Shown in pieces: positions 12,761 through 21,854 of a stretch of 29,138 bases of DNA. The stretch's first letter is position 1. Every line of letters begins with the position of its first letter. Source of the stretch: Lachnospiraceae bacterium (GTDB lineage Bacteria; Bacillota; Clostridia; Lachnospirales; Lachnospiraceae); NCBI GenBank assembly GCA_019420465.1, contig JAHZHB010000034.1:1-29138 (forward strand), in the 5' to 3' direction. A program made the position numbers and the translations under genes. A model generated the notes under the pieces. It was not told the DNA's origin and ran no database searches. It saw only the letters and a program-made list of their open reading frames with translations.

Positions 12761-13450
12761 TTACTCTGCAGCGGCCTCCATGGCTCTCTCATGCGCCTTT
12801 TCTTTATAATGATGCGTCTCTTCGAGCATCATATCTTTGACTTTCATCAGACGGATCTGGGTCGATCTCTCGTTTTCATCCAGCTTCATCGTAATATACT
12901 TGATGTTGGCCTGTGCCTCCGGGATGATCACGTGTTCCAGCGCATTTACACGGCGTCTGGTCTTTTCGATCTCATCACTCATCAGCTGACAGGATTTCTC
13001 GATTTCTGCCAGTTTCAGCATATCCGGCAGGACATCCGCCAGGGATTTGACCGCATCATCCAGATCACAGGACGTAAATGCAAAGCCGTAGGAATAGATA
13101 TCGTTTGCATCTGCTGTCTTGGTGCGCCAGGAAAATTCCGGGATATCCACACTCATGACATTTTTCTTATCTGCTTCGAGATATACTTCCTGTTTCGGAG
13201 CCAGAAGGGCTGTCTTTAATGCGGCTTCCGACATACCGGCCTTGGCAATGACAAAGTCCGTGTTGGCCCGTTTGATATTTTCCTCTACTTTCAGACGCAG
13301 CTGCATGTTTTCCTTTACCAGATCCAGAAACTGCCGCATCAGCTCATCCCGCTTGTCTTTGAGGAGTTTGTGCCCGCGCACAGCTGTCTGCAGTTTCTTT
13401 TTCTGTCTGGTAAGCTCCATTCGGGTAGGATTTACCTGTGTTGATGCCAA
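12761..13450 (-). CDS. ntpD: V-type ATP synthase subunit D (central shaft)
   Basis: Subunit D is the long coiled-coil rotor axle that turns inside the A3B3 head. The N-terminus (NPTRMELTRQKKKLQTAVRGHKLLKDKRDEL) is the diagnostic conserved part, here residues 7-37. A second heptad-rich helix at about 160-215 completes the antiparallel coiled coil. The 229-residue length fits. It is the last gene of the operon, 18 bases after subunit B, the NtpFIKECGABD order known from Enterococcus hirae. Confidence 0.95.
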   Translation of the reverse strand: MASTQVNPTRMELTRQKKKLQTAVRGHKLLKDKRDELMRQFLDLVKENMQLRLKVEENIKRANTDFVIAKAGMSEAALKTALLAPKQEVYLEADKKNVMSVDIPEFSWRTKTADANDIYSYGFAFTSCDLDDAVKSLADVLPDMLKLAEIEKSCQLMSDEIEKTRRRVNALEHVIIPEAQANIKYITMKLDENERSTQIRLMKVKDMMLEETHHYKEKAHERAMEAAAE

Positions 13451-13468
13451 GCTGTTTCACCTTCTTTC

Positions 13469-14842
13469 CTACTCTTTGCCGTAGTACTGGTCGAGATATT
13501 TATCATCGATACGTTTCAGCTCACTCCTTGGCAGGATGGACAGCAGTTTCCAGCCGATCGATAACGTTTCTTCAATATCACGGTTTGTCTGATAACCCTG
13601 GGATACATATTCTTTTTCGAATGCATCCGCAAATTTGGCATAGATCAGATCGATATCCGACAATGCGGCTTCACCGAGGATCGTTAAAAGCTCTTTTGCC
13701 TCTTTACCACGGGCATAGGCGGAAAACAGCTGGTTCATCGTATTGGCATGATCGGCTCTTGTCTTTCCTTCACCGATACCTTTATCCTTCAGACGGGAAA
13801 GGCTCGGCAGTACATCGATCGGCGGGGTGATACCTCGTCTGTACAGATCACGGCTTAAGATAATCTGTCCCTCTGTGATGTAACCGGTCAGGTCAGGGAT
13901 CGGATGGGTCTTGTCATCCTCCGGCATGGTCAGGATCGGGATCATGGTGATACTTCCCTTTTTGCCTCTCTGGCGTCCGGCACGTTCATATAAGGAAGCC
14001 AGGTCCGTGTACATGTAACCCGGATAACCACGGCGTCCCGGTACCTCTTTACGTGCGGCGGAAACCTCACGCAGGGCATCGGCATAGTTTGTGATATCGG
14101 TCAGGATGACCAGAACATGCATATCCTTTTCAAAAGCCAGATATTCGGCAGCTGTCAGGGCCACACGCGGTGTGGAAATACGTTCTACAGCCGGGTCATT
14201 GGCCAGATTGACAAACAGGACGGTACGGTCGATCGCACCTGTCTCTTTAAAGCTCTCTACGAAGAAGTTGGATTCCTCGAAGGTAATACCCATAGCAGCA
14301 AAAACAACGGCGAACTGTTCATCCTTGCCTCTTACCTTTGCCTGTCTGGCGATCTGCGCTGCCAGCTGGGCATGCGGAAGACCTGATGCAGAGAAGATCG
14401 GCAGCTTCTGTCCACGAACCAGCGTATTCAGACCATCGATAGCCGATACACCAGTCTGGATAAACTCCTGCGGATAGTTTCTGGCTGCCGGGTTCATCGG
14501 CAGACCGTTGATATCACGCCGTTCTTCCGGTAAGATCTCCGGGCCGCCGTCGATCGGACGTCCCATACCGTCAAAGACACGGCCAAGCATATCGCCGGAT
14601 ACACCAAGCTCCATGCTGTGTCCTAAAAATCTGACTTTACTGTTGGAAAGGTTGATACCTGTAGAGCTCTCAAACAGCTGTACAAGGGCATCACTGCCGT
14701 TGATCTCCAGTACCTTGCATCGTCTGGTCTCTCCGGAGGCAAGCTCGATCTCACCAAGCTCATCATATGCCACATTCTCCACGCCCTGCACCAGCATCAG
14801 CGGGCCGGCAACTTCCTGTATGGTTCTGTATTCCTTTGGCAT
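13469..14842 (-). CDS. ntpB: V-type ATP synthase subunit B (non-catalytic)
   Basis: Subunit B alternates with A in the A3B3 head and lends residues to the nucleotide site. The protein has 457 residues, the typical size. Landmarks are GRVFDGMGRPIDGGPEI near 85-101, the degenerate P-loop region, VVFAAMGITFEESNFF, and the arginine-containing stretch ALTAAEYLAFEKDMHVLVILTD. Its ATG is one base after the subunit A stop, and its ribosome-binding site AGGAGGAGGA is formed by the last codons of subunit A, so translation of A and B is tightly linked, as suits 3:3 stoichiometry. Confidence 0.97.
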   Translation of the reverse strand: MPKEYRTIQEVAGPLMLVQGVENVAYDELGEIELASGETRRCKVLEINGSDALVQLFESSTGINLSNSKVRFLGHSMELGVSGDMLGRVFDGMGRPIDGGPEILPEERRDINGLPMNPAARNYPQEFIQTGVSAIDGLNTLVRGQKLPIFSASGLPHAQLAAQIARQAKVRGKDEQFAVVFAAMGITFEESNFFVESFKETGAIDRTVLFVNLANDPAVERISTPRVALTAAEYLAFEKDMHVLVILTDITNYADALREVSAARKEVPGRRGYPGYMYTDLASLYERAGRQRGKKGSITMIPILTMPEDDKTHPIPDLTGYITEGQIILSRDLYRRGITPPIDVLPSLSRLKDKGIGEGKTRADHANTMNQLFSAYARGKEAKELLTILGEAALSDIDLIYAKFADAFEKEYVSQGYQTNRDIEETLSIGWKLLSILPRSELKRIDDKYLDQYYGKE

Positions 14843-14843
14843 C

Positions 14844-16613
14844 TTACTCCTCCTCCTTTCCTATCGTATTGGCAATCTCTGTATGCAGTTCTTCGACGAT
14901 ATCGTCCATTTCCTGTTTCAGATTGTCTTCATGTACATATTTATAACGACCGATCTTTTCACGAACCGGCATCTTTAACAGATCGTTGATGCTGGCTCCC
15001 TTGTCCAGGGCATTCTGGGACTCCTTATAGAAAGCCAGAACCAGCTCCATCATATTATGCTGTTTTTCCAGAGAGGTATACGTATCGATCTCATGGAAAG
15101 AGTTCTGATGCAGAAAGTCCTCACGGATCGAGCGGGCAGCTTCCATCTTCAGGCGGTCAGAGGAAGAAAGGGCATCCATACCGACCATCTTGACGATCTC
15201 ATCCAGCTCTGCCTCATCCTGCAGAAGGCTCATCATTTCCTGACGAAGCTCCATCCAATCCGGTGCCACATGGCTGTTAAACCACGGTCCCATATCATCC
15301 AGATACAGAGAATAGCTGGTCAGCCAGTTGATCGCCGGGAAGTGACGTTTATAGGCCAGATTGGCATCCAGTCCCCAGAACACTTTGACGATACGAAGTG
15401 TTGCCTGCGATACCGGCTCGGAAATATCACCACCAGGCGGTGATACGGCACCGATCGCACTTAAGGCACCCTCTCTGCCATCCTTACCAAGGGCGATGAC
15501 ATGTCCGGCTCTCTCATAGAACTGTGCCAGACGGCTGCCAAGGTAAGCCGGATAACCTTCCTCACCCGGCATCTCCTCCAGACGTCCGGACATCTCTCGA
15601 AGAGCCTCGGCCCAACGGGAGGTAGAATCGGCCATCAGGGCTACCGAGTATCCCATATCACGGAAATACTCAGCGATCGTGATACCGGTGTAGATAGAAG
15701 CCTCACGGGCAGCAACCGGCATATCGGAAGTATTGGCGATCAGTACGGTTCTCTCCATCAGGGATTTTCCTGTTTTCGGATCTTTCAGCTCCGGGAATTC
15801 GTTTAAAACGTCTGTCATCTCGTTTCCACGCTCGCCACAGCCGATATAGACAACGATATCTGCCTCGGCCCATTTGGCCAGCTGATGCTGCGTAACAGTC
15901 TTACCGCTTCCGAACGGTCCCGGGATCGCAGCCACACCGCCTTTGGCGATCGGGAACATACAGTCAATAACACGCTGTCCTGTGACAAGCGGCATCTTCG
16001 GCGGCAGTTTTTTCTTATACGGGCGGCCTTTTCGAACCGGCCATTTCTGCATCAGGGTCAGTTCCTTTTCGCCGTCTTCTGTATCCAGGATACAGATAAC
16101 CTCTTCCACGGTAAATGATCCGGAGCGGATCTCTTTGACTGTACCTTTCATTTCCGGCGGTACCATGATCTTCTGGGTTACAACCACAGTTTCCTGTACG
16201 GTACCCAAAACGTCACCGCCCTCTACTTCATCACCGACAGCGACTGTCGGTACAAATTCCCATTTTTTATCCCGTTTTAAGGCCGGTACCTCAACGCCTC
16301 GTTTCAGGCTGTTTCCGCCGGTAACACGTAAGATATCATCCAGCGGTCTCTGGATACCATCATAAATACTGGTGATCAGGCCGGGGCCAAGTTCTACAGA
16401 CAGCGGAGCATCGGTAGACTCTACCGGTTCTCCCGGACGAAGACCGGAGGTCTCCTCATATACCTGCACACTCGCCTCATCCCCGTGCATTTCGATGATC
16501 TCACCGATCAGACGCTCTTTTGCCACACGCACAACATCGTACATGTTGGCATCGCGCATGCCCTCGGCGATAACCAGCGGTCCGGCTACTTTTTTTATCG
16601 TTCCTCTACTCAT
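14844..16613 (-). CDS. ntpA: V-type ATP synthase subunit A (catalytic)
   Basis: The catalytic ATPase subunit, 589 residues. The Walker A is GPFGSGKT at residues 232-239, followed by the catalytic Glu in GCGERGNEM and the DSTSRWAEALRE segment. The non-homologous insertion that sets A apart from F-type beta is present at about 115-200. A run of glutamates ends the protein. The start is the first Met (MSRGTIKKVAGPLV), the usual N-terminus of bacterial A subunits. It is 21 bases after subunit F. Confidence 0.97.
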   Translation of the reverse strand: MSRGTIKKVAGPLVIAEGMRDANMYDVVRVAKERLIGEIIEMHGDEASVQVYEETSGLRPGEPVESTDAPLSVELGPGLITSIYDGIQRPLDDILRVTGGNSLKRGVEVPALKRDKKWEFVPTVAVGDEVEGGDVLGTVQETVVVTQKIMVPPEMKGTVKEIRSGSFTVEEVICILDTEDGEKELTLMQKWPVRKGRPYKKKLPPKMPLVTGQRVIDCMFPIAKGGVAAIPGPFGSGKTVTQHQLAKWAEADIVVYIGCGERGNEMTDVLNEFPELKDPKTGKSLMERTVLIANTSDMPVAAREASIYTGITIAEYFRDMGYSVALMADSTSRWAEALREMSGRLEEMPGEEGYPAYLGSRLAQFYERAGHVIALGKDGREGALSAIGAVSPPGGDISEPVSQATLRIVKVFWGLDANLAYKRHFPAINWLTSYSLYLDDMGPWFNSHVAPDWMELRQEMMSLLQDEAELDEIVKMVGMDALSSSDRLKMEAARSIREDFLHQNSFHEIDTYTSLEKQHNMMELVLAFYKESQNALDKGASINDLLKMPVREKIGRYKYVHEDNLKQEMDDIVEELHTEIANTIGKEEE

Positions 16614-16634
16614 TTGGACAAATCACTCACTTTC

Positions 16635-16955
16635 TTATTTCTGTGAAAACAGGATATCACTGCCGACCGCTGTCTCCACGAATTTTCTGACATTCTCCAC
16701 ACCCTTGCCCGTATTGCCGAAAGCACCGGGGATCTGTACGATGCAGGGAAGCATCTCTTCTTTGTATTTGTCTATCACATGGCCAATCTGTTCTGCCATA
16801 TTTTCTGTAATATAGATTACCGCATATCCGTTTGTGGCCAGCTGATGCAGCGTTTTTTCAGCCTCCTTCGGATCAGATACCGAAAATGTATCAAGTCCTA
16901 CGGTCTTAAATCCGTATATGCTGTCGTAATCTCCCACAACTGCAATCCTATACAT
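16635..16955 (-). CDS. ntpG: V-type ATP synthase subunit F (NtpG)
   Basis: A 106-residue Rossmann-like protein that attaches to the central shaft subunit D. The N-terminus RIAVVGDYDSIYGFKTVGLDTF is typical of the family, and AVIYITENMAEQI near 48-60 is the second conserved strand-helix. It overlaps the end of subunit C by 8 bases, implying coupled translation. In E. hirae nomenclature this gene is ntpG; in Thermus it is subunit F. Confidence 0.93.
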   Translation of the reverse strand: MYRIAVVGDYDSIYGFKTVGLDTFSVSDPKEAEKTLHQLATNGYAVIYITENMAEQIGHVIDKYKEEMLPCIVQIPGAFGNTGKGVENVRKFVETAVGSDILFSQK

Positions 16956-17922
16956 ACATTTTCCTTATCCTTTCCCGGATCTTCTCATCCGGCATATTGT
17001 TGGCTTTGCCGGACAGAATAATGCGTACTGTCTTGATCTCATTTTCTCTGGCCAGCACATAGGCTACCAGCGGGCCAATGGATGAGGCCTCATATTTCTG
17101 CGAACGGATCGAATCGATCACCCGGTTATCACACCAGCATTCAAACGCCGACGGCGACTGCCGCAGCGCCTCGGCACATTCACCGTAGCCAAACGTTGTC
17201 AGGCACTCGCAGATCGCTTCAAAACCGGAAACAACGGCCTTTGAAAGCGCATCCACACTGATCGTTTTGCACGGTGCCATGGCTCTTTTTGCAAAGTCTT
17301 CGCTTTTTCCTGTCTTCTGGGCACGTACGGCGATCTTGATATCAGCGATCGCCACCGTATTTTCCGCGTATTCACGGATCAGCTCTGCCTCTGCCTTTTC
17401 TCCTGCTTTCAGGATAGCCTCCAGGCAGGCTCTGTCAACGATCACATCACACAGCTGACCATCCCGTGTATGCAGAAGCGACTCGTACGCTTCCTTTGCC
17501 GCAGCCTGCATATGATCCGGCAGACGGAAATATTCTTTATCACGGAGAATTTTTTCCATCTCTTCGCCGGAAATCGCCGCTTTTTCCATATAGATACCGG
17601 GATGATGTCCCTCACGGCAGATCTCTTTGATGGCTGCTTTCAGATTGTGGTACAGATCCGGATATCTGAGGACATCAAACACGGACATATCCACATGCAT
17701 GCTGTCCATAGTCTCCCAGATTTTTTCTGTTTCCCGCATCAGCATATCGTCTGCGGACAGCTCCTGTCCGGCCTCTCCCCAGCCTTTTTCAGCCAGAAGC
17801 TGCAGACAGCTTTCTTCTGAATCGCAGGCCATCAGCTGATCGATATTTGCAGCGGATAAAAGATGTACCTCCAGAGCTCTCAGCCGGGCTACCGCATAGG
17901 TATATTTCATATCAAACATCAT
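16948..17922 (-). CDS. ntpC: V-type ATP synthase subunit C
   Basis: Subunit C (the d-type socket) sits on the membrane rotor ring and holds the central shaft. The 324-residue helical protein begins with the characteristic YTYAVARLRALEVHLLSAANIDQL and ends with the family tail in which a conserved long helix (LVAYVLARENEIKTVRIILSGKANNMPDEKIRERI) appears. Position between E and F genes and length support the call. It lies 18 bases after subunit E. Confidence 0.93.
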   Translation of the reverse strand: MMFDMKYTYAVARLRALEVHLLSAANIDQLMACDSEESCLQLLAEKGWGEAGQELSADDMLMRETEKIWETMDSMHVDMSVFDVLRYPDLYHNLKAAIKEICREGHHPGIYMEKAAISGEEMEKILRDKEYFRLPDHMQAAAKEAYESLLHTRDGQLCDVIVDRACLEAILKAGEKAEAELIREYAENTVAIADIKIAVRAQKTGKSEDFAKRAMAPCKTISVDALSKAVVSGFEAICECLTTFGYGECAEALRQSPSAFECWCDNRVIDSIRSQKYEASSIGPLVAYVLARENEIKTVRIILSGKANNMPDEKIRERIRKMYV

Positions 17923-17940
17923 GTTTCCTCCTTACTTTGA

Positions 17941-18540
17941 TCAGGGGAACAAAAGTTTTGAAACCCGGTCATTCAGTTCATCCTTCTTATCGGCAAACAA
18001 GGCTTTGAAGGAACAGTTCTCTTCGATACCACCATAGCTTAAAATAAAGCCTTTGCCCAGTTTTTCGTCTGTTTTTACGATCTCCAGGCTGCCACCGGCC
18101 TGTTTTGCCGCATCTTTGATCTTTTCGGCAAATCCTTCCGGCATACCGGCATAATCCGCCTCGCCAAGCTGCATCTGTCCCTGTTCGGGACGGGCAAATT
18201 TGTGGACCATATCCTCAAGCACTGCATAGTAGGCGATGCCGTCCACCTCGCAGAATGTATCATAGGCTTTCTGCACAGTTTCCTGTATCATCTCCTGTTT
18301 TGCTTTCAGAAGCTCTGTCCTGCGCATCAGATCGATGGCGGAGCTTCCTCTTTCTTCCAGTGCCCGCACATCAGCAGCAGATTTCTGTGCGATCTTCTCA
18401 CATCCTGCTTTTGTTTCCTTTTCGGCAGATTTTTTTATGGCAGCGGCCTGAGATGCAGCATCTTTTCTCTTACTGTCGGCAGCACATTTCGCCTCGTCGA
18501 GGATACGTGCCACCATTTTTTCCAATCCAGTCATGCTCAA
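17941..18540 (-). CDS. ntpE: V-type ATP synthase subunit E (peripheral stalk)
   Basis: Subunit E pairs with the small coiled-coil subunit encoded at 21202-21510 to form the peripheral stalks. The first 110 residues are Ala/Lys/Glu-rich coiled coil; the C-terminal part is the globular head-binding domain (KLGKGFILSYGGIEENCSF). At 199 residues it has the usual size. It starts about 60 bases downstream of subunit K, and a strong hairpin lies in that gap. Confidence 0.92.
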   Translation of the reverse strand: MSMTGLEKMVARILDEAKCAADSKRKDAASQAAAIKKSAEKETKAGCEKIAQKSAADVRALEERGSSAIDLMRRTELLKAKQEMIQETVQKAYDTFCEVDGIAYYAVLEDMVHKFARPEQGQMQLGEADYAGMPEGFAEKIKDAAKQAGGSLEIVKTDEKLGKGFILSYGGIEENCSFKALFADKKDELNDRVSKLLFP

Positions 18541-18561
18541 GCTCTCCTTTTATGCTCTGTC

Positions 18562-18591
18562 GTTACAGTTTACAGTCCTGTAAGCTGTAAC
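18562..18591. promoter_or_regulatory. Hairpin between ntpK and ntpE inside the V-ATPase operon
   Basis: A 30-base inverted repeat with arms of 14 bases, GTTACAG-x-TTACAG paired to CTGTAA-x-CTGTAAC around a two-base loop, with one mismatched pair. No U-run follows in the direction of transcription, so it is unlikely to be a simple terminator. It sits just after the stop codon of the rotor subunit K, needed in about ten copies, and before subunit E, needed in two. It could protect the 3' end of upstream mRNA or guide processing. Confidence 0.75.
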
Positions 18592-18603
18592 TGTTAAGTT
18601 TTC

Positions 18604-19077
18604 TTATACCGGTACGTTTGTGATAACAAGTACGGAAGTCAGAAGAGCAAGGATCGCATATGTCTCAACCATGGCCGGGAACAGCATGGCTTTACCGAAC
18701 TGATCTTCACGTTTGGCGATGATACCGATAGCTGCAGCGGATGTCATACCCTGATATTTACCGGATACAAGACCTACGATACCGATCGGCAGACAGCCGC
18801 CGAGGATCATCAGACCGGTAACCCAGTCGATTCCTGCAAGACCGCCACCAAGAAGTCCGATCTTTGATAACGTGATAAAACCAACCAGCAGACCGTAGAT
18901 ACCCTGGGTACCCGGAAGCAGCTGCATGATCAGAACCTTTGCGAATTTGTTCGGATCTTCTGTAACAACACCGGATGCTGCCTGTCCTGCAACACCAACA
19001 CCGATAGCGGAACCCATACCTGCCAGAAATACTGCACTTGCTGCACCTAATAATGCGTAAACAACACCTATACTCAT
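18604..19077 (-). CDS. ntpK: V-type ATP synthase subunit K (Na+-type rotor ring)
   Basis: The membrane rotor subunit, 157 residues with four transmembrane helices made of two fused hairpins. The ligand set known for the E. hirae Na+ ring is all present: L54, T57 and Q58 in LPGTQG, Q109 in KYQGMTS and the ion-carrying E138 in MVETYA. Only one carboxylate is present per four helices, the NtpK pattern. These residues support Na+ rather than H+ transport. Its AGGAGG lies in the last codons of subunit I, only 6 bases separate the genes, and a hairpin follows the gene. Confidence 0.96.
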   Translation of the reverse strand: MSIGVVYALLGAASAVFLAGMGSAIGVGVAGQAASGVVTEDPNKFAKVLIMQLLPGTQGIYGLLVGFITLSKIGLLGGGLAGIDWVTGLMILGGCLPIGIVGLVSGKYQGMTSAAAIGIIAKREDQFGKAMLFPAMVETYAILALLTSVLVITNVPV

Positions 19078-19083
19078 GAGTAA

Positions 19084-21096
19084 TTATTCCTCCTTAATAT
19101 CTACATATTTTGTATTTTCTTTGAACGGGGTAAACGGACTTCCTCCGCCCTCGTAAAACTTTCCGAAAAACTCTACGTACTGAAGACGATTGGTGTGCAC
19201 GTAGGCACCCAGAAGATTGATCGCCAGACTTAAGGTATGGCCGATGATAAAGACCAGGATAAACATGATCACACCGATCACACTCTTTCCGCCCATACTG
19301 CCGATCTGGTTGATAACCTGTGCGATAACACCGGTTGCCAGTCCAAGCGCCAGAAGACGGGAGTACGAAAGCACATCCGATAACCAGCTGGTCACACCGT
19401 ACAGCTCATAGGCTCCCAGTGCGATACGAAGACCAGGATTCTTCTTGTCTCTCGCCGAGAAAAGTAAAAGTCCCAGGGCACCAACGATCGTGATCACCTT
19501 TGCCAGCAGATTGACAGCTGACGGAAAAACGATCTGTACACCGGCGATACCGGCAAAAATGCTGGACGGGATCAGAAGTAACAAAAGGCCGATCAGGAAT
19601 AAGAACCAGCAGCCTGTATCGATCACTGCCCCCATCACATCGCCGTTTTTGATACTGGTATAGCCTTTCAGGAAAAGTCCTGTAAACAGGTGGACCAGAC
19701 CAACACCGAGTGAAAACAGTAAAAGCTTCATCGGATCATTTAACGGTGCGAACCACAGCGGCGGTATACCGACTTCATGTCCGAAGAACACACGGGAAAC
19801 AACGTTGATCGCATCTCCGAAAAATCCACCGAACAGGATACCCCATATGATCGTTGAGATACCGCAGTACATAAACAGCTGCAGCGTCTGTTTCATACCT
19901 TCGCCCATCCGTGGGAACTTTACAAGCGCTACCAGACAGCCGATAAAGATCACCAGACCGTATCCTGCATCGGAAAGCATCATACCGAACAGGAAGATAT
20001 AAAACATCGACATGAGTCTGGTCGGGTCGATCTCACCTTTTTTCGGAAGTCCGAACGATGCCAGAATTCCTTCTGTCGTCGATGATACCGGTCCGTTGTG
20101 TAAAAGCACCGGTGCTTCTTCATCCTCCGGAATATCTTCTACATCGATCCGGCAGTCATAGATATCACCGATCTTTTCCTGCAACAGCTGCAGCTTTTCG
20201 TCCGGGACATAGCCACTGATGAAAAATGCATGTTCCGACTGTGGCAGCTGGCCCAATACTTCGTATTTGTCTGCACGTATCCGGTAATAATCGGAAATTT
20301 CCTGCAGATCCTTTCTGCGGCCGGCGTTTCCTTCGATCTTTTTAACTGTTTCATGGATCATCTTTTTCAGGTTTTCAACCTGTATCTCACAGTCCTTCTT
20401 TTCGTCTGCCGGAATCCTTTTGATCGCCTGCGACGGTCTGGAAAAGCCATGCTGACGTAAGCTCTCTTCAAGTGTGGCCGCCTCTGCCTGCAGCACCGTA
20501 ACAGCCAGATATGTGGTATCACGGTCCGTGTACAGGATCTGTACTTCGTAGGCTTCAGGCGCCTCTTCGTTCTCAGCAACCATGCCATAGATGTCATCTG
20601 CGTTCCATACGCCGGACATCGTACCCACGATAGTGACCGCCTGCTTTGTTTTGCTTCCGCAAAGCGGTATATCCAGTTTCAGCCACGGTGTTAAAGCTTC
20701 GATCTGATTTTCAAGCTTGACGATCGCCGCCTCATTTTCTGCGATCTGTCGGCTCCATTCAGTCAGCTGCTTTGCGTCCTGCAGGATCTGTGTTTTTCGT
20801 TCCACACAGTCACCGTACTCCGGCTTGCCGATCAGCGGCTTTCCTTCGAGTGAGGACAGCATGGACGTTTTTTCCGGTGCATACCGGTCCAGAACTTCCA
20901 GCGCCTGATCCGCTGCCACAGCCTGTTTTTCAAACACCTGACGGCTCTTTGCCGTATCCATCCTGTGCAGATCCTCTTCCTGCAGTCTGGATAGATCGAT
21001 CTGCATGACACCGAGTGCCTGCAGTTTTTCCAATATGGCTTTTCGATCCTCTTTCAGCGCGCAGATACTGATTCTGTGCATCTGCAATACTGCCAT
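19084..21096 (-). CDS. ntpI: V-type ATP synthase subunit I (stator a-type)
   Basis: Subunit I holds the half-channels for the translocated ion and anchors the peripheral stalks. The 670-residue protein has a cytoplasmic N-terminal half with coiled coils (to about residue 330) and a membrane half with seven to eight hydrophobic segments starting near 365 (MFYIFLFGMMLSDAGYG, family hallmark). The segment SYSRLLALGLATGVIAQVINQI holds the conserved Arg of the ion path. It is the second gene of the operon, 105 bases after the small stalk subunit, with GGAGGG before the ATG. Confidence 0.95.
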   Translation of the reverse strand: MAVLQMHRISICALKEDRKAILEKLQALGVMQIDLSRLQEEDLHRMDTAKSRQVFEKQAVAADQALEVLDRYAPEKTSMLSSLEGKPLIGKPEYGDCVERKTQILQDAKQLTEWSRQIAENEAAIVKLENQIEALTPWLKLDIPLCGSKTKQAVTIVGTMSGVWNADDIYGMVAENEEAPEAYEVQILYTDRDTTYLAVTVLQAEAATLEESLRQHGFSRPSQAIKRIPADEKKDCEIQVENLKKMIHETVKKIEGNAGRRKDLQEISDYYRIRADKYEVLGQLPQSEHAFFISGYVPDEKLQLLQEKIGDIYDCRIDVEDIPEDEEAPVLLHNGPVSSTTEGILASFGLPKKGEIDPTRLMSMFYIFLFGMMLSDAGYGLVIFIGCLVALVKFPRMGEGMKQTLQLFMYCGISTIIWGILFGGFFGDAINVVSRVFFGHEVGIPPLWFAPLNDPMKLLLFSLGVGLVHLFTGLFLKGYTSIKNGDVMGAVIDTGCWFLFLIGLLLLLIPSSIFAGIAGVQIVFPSAVNLLAKVITIVGALGLLLFSARDKKNPGLRIALGAYELYGVTSWLSDVLSYSRLLALGLATGVIAQVINQIGSMGGKSVIGVIMFILVFIIGHTLSLAINLLGAYVHTNRLQYVEFFGKFYEGGGSPFTPFKENTKYVDIKEE

Positions 21097-21201
21097 CCGG
21101 ACATCCCTCCTTTATCTCCTGATTTTTGCGTTCGTTTTCTTTCCAAAAGCTGCTGTACTTATACGGACAGCTTCTGTACAGAGCCGAACGGTCTGGCAGT
21201 T

Positions 21202-21510
21202 TCAGTACAGCATCTGTATCACAGCATCTACTGCATTCTTCTGCCGGGAAGCAGCCTGCTGTTTCATGTTCTCCACCTCTGCAGCGATCTGCTGTCTGGC
21301 TTTGTCCATCCTGGCCTCCTGAGCCTGTTTTGCCGCTTCAAGGGTCTGTGCTGCTGCCTGTTTTGCGCTTTCGAGTTCCTGGTTTTGCTGCGCTTTCGCC
21401 TGTTCACGGGCATCCTGCACGATCTTTTCACTGTCGGTATCACCGTCTTTGATCATCTGGGCTGCCTGCAACTCCGCTTCACGGACAGCATTCAGGGTTT
21501 CCTGCACCAT
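21202..21510 (-). CDS. ntpF: V-type ATP synthase subunit G/H (NtpF-like stalk coil)
   Basis: A 102-residue, almost entirely coiled-coil protein rich in Ala, Gln, Glu and Lys. It fits the small stalk partner of subunit E (NtpF in Enterococcus, H or G elsewhere). Such coils are poorly conserved, so the call rests on position as the first gene of the V-ATPase operon, length and heptad pattern. GAGGAGGT precedes the ATG. With it the operon has all nine genes in the order F-I-K-E-C-G-A-B-D. Confidence 0.85.
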   Translation of the reverse strand: MVQETLNAVREAELQAAQMIKDGDTDSEKIVQDAREQAKAQQNQELESAKQAAAQTLEAAKQAQEARMDKARQQIAAEVENMKQQAASRQKNAVDAVIQMLY

Positions 21511-21540
21511 CGGACCACCTCCTCTTTCAAAATCCTTGTT

Positions 21541-21546
21541 ATTATA
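21541..21546 (-). promoter_or_regulatory. Possible -10 box of the V-ATPase operon
   Basis: Minus strand TATAAT lies 31 bases before the first ATG of the operon, within the run TTAATATAAT. No good -35 is at 16-18 bases; the best is TTCATT at 18. The start point would be close to 21534. The weak -35 suggests help from an activator or from the very A-rich DNA upstream. Confidence 0.45.
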
Positions 21547-21854
21547 TTAACACATCAGTCGCAAAATGAAAGACCAAATGTTAATTTCGTTACTTTATTG
21601 TCATTTTCACTGTACATTTTGTATATATTGCCCTGTATTTTTTTGTTTTTTATACACATTTCATCCATACATTTTTATTTTATACAGAGTTTGTTTTGGT
21701 TATTGTATACAGTATTTTGTTTTATTTTTTATCAGTTGTTTTTCTGTTCTTTTTATTGGATATGAATTTTTATTATATGTATCTTTCATTTTTTCATCCG
21801 GATTTTCTTTTTTTCTCAATATCTGTTTTTTCTGTACACTATACCCGCTGCAAA
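21547..21854. other. AT-rich, strand-skewed gap without a gene
   Basis: About 300 bases between the V-ATPase promoter region and the hairpins behind larE. The forward strand is extremely T-rich, with many T runs and few G, so the minus strand is A-rich. The only open frame is a Phe/Tyr/Cys-rich translation of the T runs with no ribosome-binding site, which I do not take as a gene. I see no RNA gene. It may act as an A-tract upstream region for the V-ATPase promoter. Confidence 0.6.
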
